A DNA stretch of 64,000 nucleotides from Paraburkholderia phenazinium (lineage in GTDB: Bacteria; Pseudomonadota; Gammaproteobacteria; Burkholderiales; Burkholderiaceae), in contig NZ_FSRM01000001.1 of NCBI RefSeq assembly GCF_900141745.1, forward strand, positions 3,472,001 through 3,536,000. Direction: 5' to 3'. Positions 43,654 to 50,495 of the stretch are shown here, in pieces. A program made the position numbers and the translations under genes. Under the pieces are notes generated by a model that had not been told where the DNA came from, made no database searches, and saw nothing but the letters and a program-made list of their open reading frames with translations. How positions within the stretch are numbered: position 1 is the first letter of the stretch; every line of letters begins with the position of its first letter.

Positions 43654-43722
43654 TGTTTGCATCCGGTAGCCACTTTTTCCTGGCTGCCTTTGTACGAAGT
43701 ACTCCACCAAGGGATGCAAACA
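43654..43722 (+). promoter_or_regulatory. Leader hairpin that would pair with the ribosome binding site of the DUF4148 gene
   Basis: TGTTTGCATCC (43654-43664) is a perfect 11-base complement of GGATGCAAACA (43712-43722). The right arm contains the ribosome binding site and the A of the start codon. The 47 bases between hold a smaller stem AGCCA/TGGCT (43668-43672 with 43681-43685). If it forms in the mRNA, it would hide the start, as in RNA thermometers or other translation switches. The pairing is seen; the function is inferred. Confidence 0.55.
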
Positions 43723-44069
43723 TGAAACTCGCGACACGCACCGTTTTGATGGCCCTGTTGCTCGCCGGCAGCGCTTCTGCAATGGCCGCTCCCGGTCTCA
43801 CGCCAAAGCAATGCAACAGTTATCCGTTCACGAAGCTCAAGGGCGAAGTCACGCACAAGCAGTTGATGCGCGAACTCGGCGAACTGGAGGCCATGGGCTA
43901 CAACCCCGCCACGGACGAAAACGTCTACCCTGCCGACCTCGAGGCGGCCGAAGCGAAGCTGCAGGCCGAATACCGCGCCGACTGCATGCCGCCCGCTTCA
44001 GCGACCGATGCGCACCCTGATAACACCGCGGCACCGGCAACGACCGGCGCAGTGAACCCGGCGAGCTGA
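43722..44069 (+). CDS. DUF4148-type small exported protein, second copy
   Basis: A 115-residue protein with signal peptide MKLATRTVLMALLLAGSASAMA, a helical core with the DUF4148-like segment (LMRELGELEAMGYNP and YPADLEAAEAKLQAEYRADC), and a short disordered Ala/Thr-rich tail. Two Cys residues are present in the mature part and might form a disulphide. It is divergent from the two-component operon and is therefore a likely target of it. Function unknown. Translation may be controlled by the leader hairpin. Confidence 0.85.
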   Translation: MKLATRTVLMALLLAGSASAMAAPGLTPKQCNSYPFTKLKGEVTHKQLMRELGELEAMGYNPATDENVYPADLEAAEAKLQAEYRADCMPPASATDAHPDNTAAPATTGAVNPAS

Positions 44070-44147
44070 CCGTGCATCGGGCAAGCGCTCACGTGCCTTT
44101 GAAATCCGCCGCACAGACCGTCGAAACCAGGCGTCTAGGCGAATACC

Positions 44148-44174
44148 CTGCAAGCGCGCTTCTCGCGCTTGCAG
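44148..44174 (+). terminator. Long perfect hairpin downstream of the DUF4148 gene
   Basis: CTGCAAGCGCG (44148-44158) and CGCGCTTGCAG (44164-44174) form an 11-bp stem with the loop CTTCT. There is no T-tract after it, so it may act with Rho or stabilise the mRNA end. Confidence 0.6.
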
Positions 44175-44976
44175 TCCTCATCCCGCTCTCATCATTTGCA
44201 GGCGCCGCCCTTGTCACGCGCGAACTTCGCGGACATTGCACGATGCGCGTGGCTATCCATTTCGCACACCCCGCGGTACGTTTTTTTCCCGTGCAGCCAA
44301 CCGGCGACCTGCTTTAGAATCGTGTCGCGTAGCGCAAGGCGTTGACGCTGTTTTTTATCGCGTCGTAAATCAGTATTAACGTCAGCCTTCACAAGCTTAC
44401 AAAAGCATTTGGCATAACGTTGAAGTTAAACGACTTTTTCGCCCCAACCATTCACTCTTGTAAGCTGGCCGGCGAAATGCGCTCCACATGATTAGAGCGC
44501 ATCCTCTAAACACAGTATGCCCCCATCAAAAAAAGTTTGACGCGAGATTTTGAACTGATATCGTTCCGTCGCAGGAATTACAGCCGCAGCTAATGACGGT
44601 CTGTGAAATACGTGTGACGTTCGAGCATCTTTTCGTCCGTCACGGCCTGCGCCAAAGCGAAGGGGATGTATCAAATACCGTCTATTAGTACTTCTACGCA
44701 GATAGATTACTGGCTGTTTCCGCTCATCCCCGCGGACCGCTCAGAATCTGTCCGACGCGGGCATGCGCCTTGCACACAGACGGCCTATAGCCGTTGCAAC
44801 CCGGGATCTGAACCCAAGGCGCAAGCCTTTAGGCTCGAGTCGAGTGCTACGGCCCGCCCATCTGGAGTCCAAAAAGAATGTTGCGCGCCCTCGTTAGGGC
44901 TGAAGGAAACAATGTTTCGACGTAGCAAGAACGCTGCAGTCACGGAAATGGGCGGTTCACGCCGGGAGGAACGAAG
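44175..44976. other. Intergenic region upstream of tonB
   Basis: About 800 bp without a convincing gene. The left part is AT-rich, with T-runs near 44281 and 44350. The right part (about 44740-44870) is GC-rich and holds several hairpins, given separately. The short open frames seen here have no ribosome site or family. Confidence 0.5.
44780..44844 (+). promoter_or_regulatory. Structured leader RNA candidate upstream of tonB
   Basis: Three small stems follow one another: ACGGC/GCCGT (44780-44794), AAGGC-GCAA-GCCTT with a GNRA-type loop (44816-44829), and CTCG-AGT-CGAG (44834-44844). A GGG/CCC pair lies between the first two. I could not match this to a known riboswitch. It may be a leader structure of the TonB operon or a small RNA. 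Confidence 0.35.
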
Positions 44977-45684
44977 GTGGTTATGAAAGTTGAAGGGCAG
45001 TTTCCGGCGGGCACGACCGCAGTTCACAGAACTGGGCGCCCGCGCGAATTCGGGAAAAAGCAGCAGAACCCCGTGCGCCGCTTTGGCGGTATTGCCGCCG
45101 TTCTTCTCCTCCATATAGTGCTGATCTATGCACTGCTCAATGGCCTCGCCACCAAGGTGGTGCAGGTCATTCAACATCCGATTGAAACCAAGATCATCGA
45201 GCCGGTGAAGCCGCCGCCTCCGCCGCCGTTGCCGACCGTGCAGTTGCCGCCGCCGAAGTTCGCGCCGCCGCCGCCGCCGTTCGTGCCGCCGCCGGAAGTC
45301 AACGTGCCGACTCCGCCGCAGCCCACCATTACGCACCAGGCCGCTCCGGTCGTGGCGCAGCCGGCACCGCCGCCTGCCCCGCCCGCTCCGCCGGCCCCGT
45401 CGAAGCCGGTGAGCGCCCAGGTCGACGTGGCGTGCCCGAACTCCGACCAGATCCGCTCAACCGTGGTGTATCCGAAGGAAGCTCAGGAAAACAACGTCAC
45501 GGGTGACGTACTCATCGAATTCGTAGTCGATCCGCAGGGCCATATTACGGATGAGCATGTCGCGAAATCGTCGGATGACTCTTCCCTCGATCGCGCGGCG
45601 TTCAATGCGGTAAAGAAGTTTAGTTGCGTTTCCCAAGGCCAACCTGTCCGTGTCCAGGTTCCGTTCTCGTTCAACCTGAACTGA
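44977..45684 (+). CDS. tonB: TonB-family energy transducer
   Basis: A 235-residue TonB protein. A cytoplasmic start of about 37 residues is followed by one membrane helix (IAAVLLLHIVLIYALLNGL), then a long Pro-rich linker that spans the periplasm (VKPPPPPPLP, PPPPPFVPPPEV), and the C-terminal TonB domain (STVVYPKEAQENNVTGDVLI and VRVQVPFSFNLN). It passes proton-motive force from ExbB/ExbD to outer-membrane receptors. GTG 44977 lies seven bases after GGAGG; the ATG at 44983 is the alternative. Two Cys residues in the C-terminal domain could form a disulphide. It heads the operon tonB-exbB-exbD-exbD-TPR. Confidence 0.93.
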   Translation: MVMKVEGQFPAGTTAVHRTGRPREFGKKQQNPVRRFGGIAAVLLLHIVLIYALLNGLATKVVQVIQHPIETKIIEPVKPPPPPPLPTVQLPPPKFAPPPPPFVPPPEVNVPTPPQPTITHQAAPVVAQPAPPPAPPAPPAPSKPVSAQVDVACPNSDQIRSTVVYPKEAQENNVTGDVLIEFVVDPQGHITDEHVAKSSDDSSLDRAAFNAVKKFSCVSQGQPVRVQVPFSFNLN

Positions 45685-45764
45685 ACTGAACCCACGAACC
45701 GAGCGGTACCGGTAGCGATTTATTAGTCACGTTGTACAAGTTCAACGCATGAACTGGAGCAGAC

Positions 45765-46685
45765 ATGAAGAAGCGTTCTCTCGCCGCAGTGGCGGCAAGC
45801 ATGGTGTTGACCGTAACCACGGCAACGACCTTTGTCGCACCGCAAATTGCCTACGCGCAAGCTAGCGACGCAACCGTAGCAGCATCGGCAACCGACGCCG
45901 CACCGACGGCCGCACCCGCAGCAGCACCGGCGGACCAGGCTGTGCCGCCGCCGGCACCCGCCACCTCCGAAACCGTCAACAACCCGTACGGTCTTGGCGC
46001 CCTGTGGAAAAACGGTGACTTCGTTGCCCGCTTCGTGCTGATCCTGCTGGTGATCATGTCGATGGGCAGCTGGTACATCATGATCACGAAGTTCTTCGAA
46101 CAGTTCCGTGCGAACCGCCGCTTCAAGAGCGCGGACGAACAGCTGTGGACCGCGCCTTCGCTCGCCGAAGGCGCGAAGATGCTGGACGAAGGTTCGCCGT
46201 TCCGCTTCATCGCCGAAACCGCGATCGATGCCGGTGAACACCATGACGAAGCGCTCCTCGAAGCCGTCGACCGCAACACCTGGATCGACGTGTCGGTCGA
46301 GCGCGCTATCACCAACGTGTCGAACCGCCTGCAGGACGGCCTCGCCTTCCTCGGTACGGTCGGCTCCACGGCGCCGTTCGTCGGCCTGTTCGGTACGGTC
46401 TGGGGTATCTATCACGCACTGACGGCTATCGGTATCGCCGGCCAGGCTTCGATCGACAAGGTGGCAGGTCCGGTCGGTGAAGCGCTGATCATGACGGCAA
46501 TCGGTCTGGCAGTGGCAGTTCCGGCGGTGCTCGGCTACAACTTCCTGGTTCGCCGCAACAAGTCGGTGATGGAACGCGTCCGCGGCTTCGGCGCACAACT
46601 GCACACCGTCCTGCTGGCCGGCAGCGGCCGCGCAAAGCGCCCGGCTGCAGCCCAGAAGGCTACGTTGGTCGAACACGCGGGGTAA
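45765..46685 (+). CDS. exbB: ExbB-type proton channel subunit with N-terminal signal peptide
   Basis: A 306-residue MotA/TolQ/ExbB protein. The first 31 residues look like a cleavable signal peptide ending in IAYA, then an Ala/Pro-rich periplasmic stretch of about 40 residues. Three membrane helices follow: the first near residue 88, the second and third in the conserved block (GTVGSTAPFVGLFGTVWGIYH and ALIMTAIGLAVAVPAVLGYN). This longer form is the one found with two ExbD copies. ATG 45765 has GGAG ahead. It lies 80 bp after tonB. Confidence 0.94.
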   Translation: MKKRSLAAVAASMVLTVTTATTFVAPQIAYAQASDATVAASATDAAPTAAPAAAPADQAVPPPAPATSETVNNPYGLGALWKNGDFVARFVLILLVIMSMGSWYIMITKFFEQFRANRRFKSADEQLWTAPSLAEGAKMLDEGSPFRFIAETAIDAGEHHDEALLEAVDRNTWIDVSVERAITNVSNRLQDGLAFLGTVGSTAPFVGLFGTVWGIYHALTAIGIAGQASIDKVAGPVGEALIMTAIGLAVAVPAVLGYNFLVRRNKSVMERVRGFGAQLHTVLLAGSGRAKRPAAAQKATLVEHAG

Positions 46686-46688
46686 GCC

Positions 46689-47114
46689 ATGGCTATGAGC
46701 GTCGGGCAAGAGGGGGATGAGGACGAAGTCATCTCCGCCATCAACACCACGCCGCTAGTCGATGTGATGCTGGTTTTGCTGATCATCTTCCTGATCACGA
46801 TTCCTGTTGTTACGCACACGGTGCCGGTGAAGTTGCCGAATGAGGCAGTCCAGCCGCTGCAGACCACGCCCAAAAGTATCGTGATCGCGGTCAACCGCGA
46901 TGGCGATTTCTTCTGGAACGAGAAGCACGTGGATGCAGCGACGCTGCTCACGCAGTTGAAGACCGTGTCGGTGATGCAACCGCAGCCGGAAGTCAACGTG
47001 CGTGGCGACCAGAACACGCGTTATGAGTTTATCGGCCGCGTGATCACCGCCTGCGAGCGTGCTGGCATCGCCAAGGTGTCATTTATCACTGAGCCGCCGC
47101 CGCGCGGGGGCTGA
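46689..47114 (+). CDS. exbD: ExbD-type subunit, first copy
   Basis: A 141-residue ExbD/TolR protein with a short cytoplasmic start, one membrane helix (VDVMLVLLIIFLITIPVV) that carries the conserved Asp in NTTPLVDVMLVL, and a periplasmic domain (VNVRGDQNTRYEFIGRVITA). With ExbB it forms the proton channel. It starts three bases after the exbB stop codon. Confidence 0.94.
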   Translation: MAMSVGQEGDEDEVISAINTTPLVDVMLVLLIIFLITIPVVTHTVPVKLPNEAVQPLQTTPKSIVIAVNRDGDFFWNEKHVDAATLLTQLKTVSVMQPQPEVNVRGDQNTRYEFIGRVITACERAGIAKVSFITEPPPRGG

Positions 47115-47129
47115 GGAAGGGAATCGATT

Positions 47130-47558
47130 ATGGGAATGAACGTCTCTTCAGGTAAAAGCGGCGAACCGGATGTGATGGTCGACATCAACACCACGCCGCT
47201 GATCGACGTGATGCTGGTGTTGCTGATCATGCTGATCATCACGATTCCGATCCAGACGCACGCCATCAAGATGAACCTGCCAGTCGGCAACCCACCTCCT
47301 CCGGCGGTCCAGCCGGAAGTGGTGCAGATCGATATCGACTTCGACGGCACGATGATGTGGAACGGTACGGTTATTCCGGACCAGGCCACCCTCAACTCGA
47401 AACTGTCTCAGGTTGCTGCCGAGCCGGTGCAGGCTGAGATTCATCTGCTGCCGAACAAGCTGGTGCCGTACAAGGATGTCGCTGCCGTGCTGGCTGCCGC
47501 ACAACGTATTGGCGCCACCAAGATCGGGTTGATCGGCAACGAGCAGTACATGCAATAA
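47130..47558 (+). CDS. exbD: ExbD-type subunit, second copy
   Basis: A 142-residue ExbD/TolR protein, a paralogue of the one before it. NTTPLIDVMLVLLIMLIITI holds the functional Asp and the membrane helix; the periplasmic domain begins after a Pro-rich turn (PVGNPPPPAVQPEV). Two ExbD copies in one operon are known from Xanthomonas-type TonB systems, in which the second ExbD is needed only for some substrates. It lies 15 bp after the first copy. Confidence 0.93.
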   Translation: MGMNVSSGKSGEPDVMVDINTTPLIDVMLVLLIMLIITIPIQTHAIKMNLPVGNPPPPAVQPEVVQIDIDFDGTMMWNGTVIPDQATLNSKLSQVAAEPVQAEIHLLPNKLVPYKDVAAVLAAAQRIGATKIGLIGNEQYMQ

Positions 47559-47574
47559 GGATGTGAGAGTGCTA

Positions 47575-48777
47575 ATGATCCATCAACGGTTCAAGCGTGC
47601 CGTGATAGCGGCCGCTTTCGGGGGGTTGTCTGCCCTCGTCGTGCTGCCGACCGTGTCGCATGCTGCCGACACCCTGCGTCCCGAAGTGGCCAAGCCGCTG
47701 AACGCGGCGCAGGATTCGTACCGGGCTCACAAGTATCAGGACGCGCTGGCGAAGATCGCGCAGGCCGACGCAGTCCCGAACAAGACGCCCTACGAAAACT
47801 ACATGATCGAAGAGATGCGCGGCGCGGCTGCCGCTGCGGCCGGCGACTCCGGTACCGCAGCGAAGGCCTACGAAACGCTGCTCGCTTCGGGCAAGCTGAC
47901 GGGCGCCGACGAGCAACGCACCACCGCTGCTCTCGCTGGCATCTACTTCGAGGGTAAGAACTATCCTCTGGCGATCAAGACCGCGCAGCGTTACATGAAG
48001 GCCGGCGGCACGGATCCGGACATGCGGACCCTGCTGATCCAGTCGTACTACCTGTCGAACGACTGCGGCAACGTGGTGAGCCTGCTCAAGCCTACGGTGG
48101 ATGCACAGGCGCGTGCCGGTCATGCTCCGGACGAATCGCAGCTGCAGTTGCTGGGCACGTGCGCGCAGCGCTCCAACGACTCGGCCACCTATCGCGGTGC
48201 GCTCGAAAAGCTGGTGGCGTACCACCCGAAGCAGTCGTACTGGGATGATCTGTTCTCGGCGATCCGCAGCAAGCCGGGTTACGCGTCGAATCTGGATATC
48301 GACACCTACCGTTTGCGCCGTGCTACCGGTTCGCTGACGACGGCTGACGACTATATGCAGATGACGCAGTTGTCGATCCTTGCCGGCACTCCGGTTGAAG
48401 GCAAGCAGGTGGTGGATCAGGGCTTCTCGTCAGGCGTGCTCGGCAAGGACGCCGGTGCGGACCGCGAAAAGCGTCTGCAGGCGCTGGCGACCAAGCGTGC
48501 GACGAGCACGGTCGACAGCAACGGTGTGCCGATTCCGCCGTTCGATCTGGCGTTCAACCAGGTCTTCGCGGGCCAGGCGCCGCAAGGTCTGGCGACGATG
48601 GAAGGGCTGATTGCCAAGGGCGGTCTGCCGCATCCGGATCAGGCGCAGCTGCATCTGGGCGAAGCGTATTACTTCGCCGGGCAGAAGCAGAAGGCGATTC
48701 AGGCGTTCAAGGCGGTCAAGGGCGACGACGGCTCGGCTGACCTGGCGCGGTTGTGGATTCTGGTGGCGTCGAAGTAA
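47575..48777 (+). CDS. Exported TPR-repeat protein of the TonB operon
   Basis: A 400-residue protein with a Sec signal peptide (ending PTVSHAA) and helical repeats of the TPR type: DSYRAHKYQDALAKIAQADA, TAALAGIYFEGKNYPLAIKT and HLGEAYYFAGQKQKAIQAF are visible in order. It should be periplasmic and could hold the TonB-ExbB-ExbD complex to partner proteins, but no direct function is known. ATG 47575 is preferred, with GAG five bases upstream; GTG 47563 is the longer alternative. It starts 16 bp after exbD and ends the operon at a strong terminator. Confidence 0.85.
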   Translation: MIHQRFKRAVIAAAFGGLSALVVLPTVSHAADTLRPEVAKPLNAAQDSYRAHKYQDALAKIAQADAVPNKTPYENYMIEEMRGAAAAAAGDSGTAAKAYETLLASGKLTGADEQRTTAALAGIYFEGKNYPLAIKTAQRYMKAGGTDPDMRTLLIQSYYLSNDCGNVVSLLKPTVDAQARAGHAPDESQLQLLGTCAQRSNDSATYRGALEKLVAYHPKQSYWDDLFSAIRSKPGYASNLDIDTYRLRRATGSLTTADDYMQMTQLSILAGTPVEGKQVVDQGFSSGVLGKDAGADREKRLQALATKRATSTVDSNGVPIPPFDLAFNQVFAGQAPQGLATMEGLIAKGGLPHPDQAQLHLGEAYYFAGQKQKAIQAFKAVKGDDGSADLARLWILVASK

Positions 48778-48808
48778 GCGCTCCTCCTTCGCTGTACACG
48801 CTGTACCT

Positions 48809-48860
48809 CGCGCCGCAAGCTGGACTCTCCGAGTCCCGGTTAGCGGCGCGATTCTTTTTT
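48809..48860 (+). terminator. Two-tier intrinsic terminator of the TonB operon
   Basis: Outer arms CGCGCCGC (48809-48816) and GCGGCGCG (48843-48850) are perfect; inside them GGACTC-TCC-GAGTCC forms a second stem. ATTCTTTTTT follows. This is a strong terminator for the plus-strand operon. Confidence 0.85.
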
Positions 48861-48898
48861 GCTCCCTTCCCTTCGTTTCGTCTCCCCGCTGACGCCGG

Positions 48899-49033
48899 CT
48901 TAGATCAATCTTGGATCATTCTTAGATCAATTTATGGGTCTTGAATCATTCTTAGATCAATCTTGGATCATTCTTGGTTCATTTTCCGTCCGTTTTGAGC
49001 TAAGATTGATTCAAGAATCAATCTTGAATCAAT
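48899..49033. repeat. Array of nine 11-bp repeats (iteron-like), consensus CTT(A/G)(G/A)ATCA(A/T)T
   Basis: Direct copies start at 48899, 48910, 48921, 48940, 48951, 48962, 48973 and 49023; an inverted copy is at 49005-49015. Copies 1-3 and 4-7 are head to tail with no gap, with eight bases between the two blocks. The unit length is close to one DNA turn, so bound proteins would stand on one face. The array is AT-rich in GC-rich DNA and ends 22 bp before the ATG of the wHTH/Fic gene, overlapping where its promoter should be. It is most simply an operator array for that protein. Confidence 0.85.
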
Positions 49034-49055
49034 TTTGCAGGTATCCAGCGAGAAA

Positions 49056-50441
49056 ATGGCGAAGCGCGGACTGTACGACACCGTTCTGAGGTTTCTGGCC
49101 AGGCAGCGCGATCTGGGACACCACGAGTTGTCCCGGTCGTACATCGCGGCGGCACTGGGTGAGCCGCCGGCGACGGTACTCCGCTACCTGAACCGGCTCA
49201 AAGCGGACGGAAAAGTAGTCCAGTCGGGAAGTACCTCGGCCTCCCGTTACAGCCTTGCCAGTTTCGAGGGTGCGGTGCAAGCACCCGCGCCTTCCTCCGT
49301 CACACGTCCCGGCTCAGTAATTCCAACGGGATCCCCCTCGTGGTCTCCGTCTTCAAGCGATCTCCTCGCTGCTCTCGAGGTGCCTCTCGGCGCCCGTCAG
49401 CCGGTAACTTATCAGCGCAAGTTCGTCGACGATTACGAACCCAATCAGACGTTCCTGCTGCCTGAGTCGCTCGCAAACGATCTCTATCGAGAAGGACGGA
49501 TGCAAGGACAACAGCCCGCCGGCACGTACGCGCGCAATGTCATCGAGCCACTGCTGATCGACCTGTCTTTTTCGTCGTCCCGGCTCGAAGGCAACCGCTA
49601 CACCCGGCTCGATACCGAGGTCCTGTTCCGGTCGGGGCACGCCAACCCGCAGGACAAGGACGCGATCATGCTGCTCAACCACAAGCGCGCGATCGAGTTC
49701 CTGATCGACGAGGTGCCGCTCTATGGGCTCACCGTGATGGTGATCCGGAACATCCATACCTTGTTGATGCAGGGCCTGCTGCACGACGAAGATTCGCTCG
49801 GGGCGATTCGCCAGAAGGTCGTCAACATCAGCAACACGGCGTATGTGCCGGCACATATGCCTTCGCTGCTCGAGGAGATGCTCGGCATCATCGTTGCGAA
49901 GGCACGTGATATCAAGAATCCCGTAGAGGCCGCTTTCTTCCTCTGGGTGAACCTCGCCTACCTCCAGCCGTTCGAGGACGGCAACAAGCGAACCAGCCGG
50001 CTCAGCGCAAATATCCCGCTTCTGATGTACAACTGCGCGCCGCTCAGTTTTCTCGACGTGACGGACGACGACTATAGTCGCGCGAGGATCGGCGTGTATG
50101 AGAAGCTGGACGTCAGCATCGCTGCGGATCTGTTCGCGTGGACCTACCGCCGCTCGATCGGGAAATATGCCGTGCAGATTCAGGCGGCGGGCCTGCCCGA
50201 TCTGTTTCGCGCGACGCATCGCGATGCCATCAACGAACTGGTGAGCCGCGTTGTGCGAGAAGGCCATCCGCTCGGGGCGGCCATCGCCGAATTTGACCTC
50301 CCTGCGCAGGATGCCGAGAAGCTCGCCGAGATCGTCAAAGGAGATATCGTCCGGCTCGGCGAGCATAACTTCGCCCGTTACCGCCTGACGCTACGCGAGT
50401 TGATGCGTTGGGTCGATGCAGGACGCCCTGTCACCGAGTAG
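49056..50441 (+). CDS. Winged-helix and Fic-domain protein with Gln in place of the catalytic His
   Basis: A 461-residue protein. Residues 1-70 look like a winged helix-turn-helix (HELSRSYIAAALGEPPATVL). A Fic domain follows at about residues 115-380. The inhibitory motif [S/T]xxxE[G/N] is present (Ser174-Glu178-Gly179 in SSSRLEGN), which marks a class II-like Fic. The active-site loop HxFx[D/E]GN[G/K]RxxR reads QPFEDGNKRTSR at 304-315, so the His needed for AMP transfer is Gln304; the rest is kept. It may bind nucleotide without transferring it. The product could be a repressor that binds the repeat array directly in front of it. ATG 49056 is used, with GCGAG upstream. Confidence 0.8.
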   Translation: MAKRGLYDTVLRFLARQRDLGHHELSRSYIAAALGEPPATVLRYLNRLKADGKVVQSGSTSASRYSLASFEGAVQAPAPSSVTRPGSVIPTGSPSWSPSSSDLLAALEVPLGARQPVTYQRKFVDDYEPNQTFLLPESLANDLYREGRMQGQQPAGTYARNVIEPLLIDLSFSSSRLEGNRYTRLDTEVLFRSGHANPQDKDAIMLLNHKRAIEFLIDEVPLYGLTVMVIRNIHTLLMQGLLHDEDSLGAIRQKVVNISNTAYVPAHMPSLLEEMLGIIVAKARDIKNPVEAAFFLWVNLAYLQPFEDGNKRTSRLSANIPLLMYNCAPLSFLDVTDDDYSRARIGVYEKLDVSIAADLFAWTYRRSIGKYAVQIQAAGLPDLFRATHRDAINELVSRVVREGHPLGAAIAEFDLPAQDAEKLAEIVKGDIVRLGEHNFARYRLTLRELMRWVDAGRPVTE

Positions 50442-50495
50442 CGAAGAAAGGCGCGCCGTCGGCGCACATGGCATGAGCCGACGACATCGCTTTAC

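Noticed and set aside
44072..44317. 81-codon open frame after the DUF4148 gene
   Set aside because: It runs through a long perfect hairpin and has no ribosome site or recognisable product.
48899..49033. Repeat array considered as CRISPR or replication origin
   Set aside because: Units are only 11 bp with no spacers, and there is no Rep or DnaA gene beside it. Position at a promoter suits operators better.
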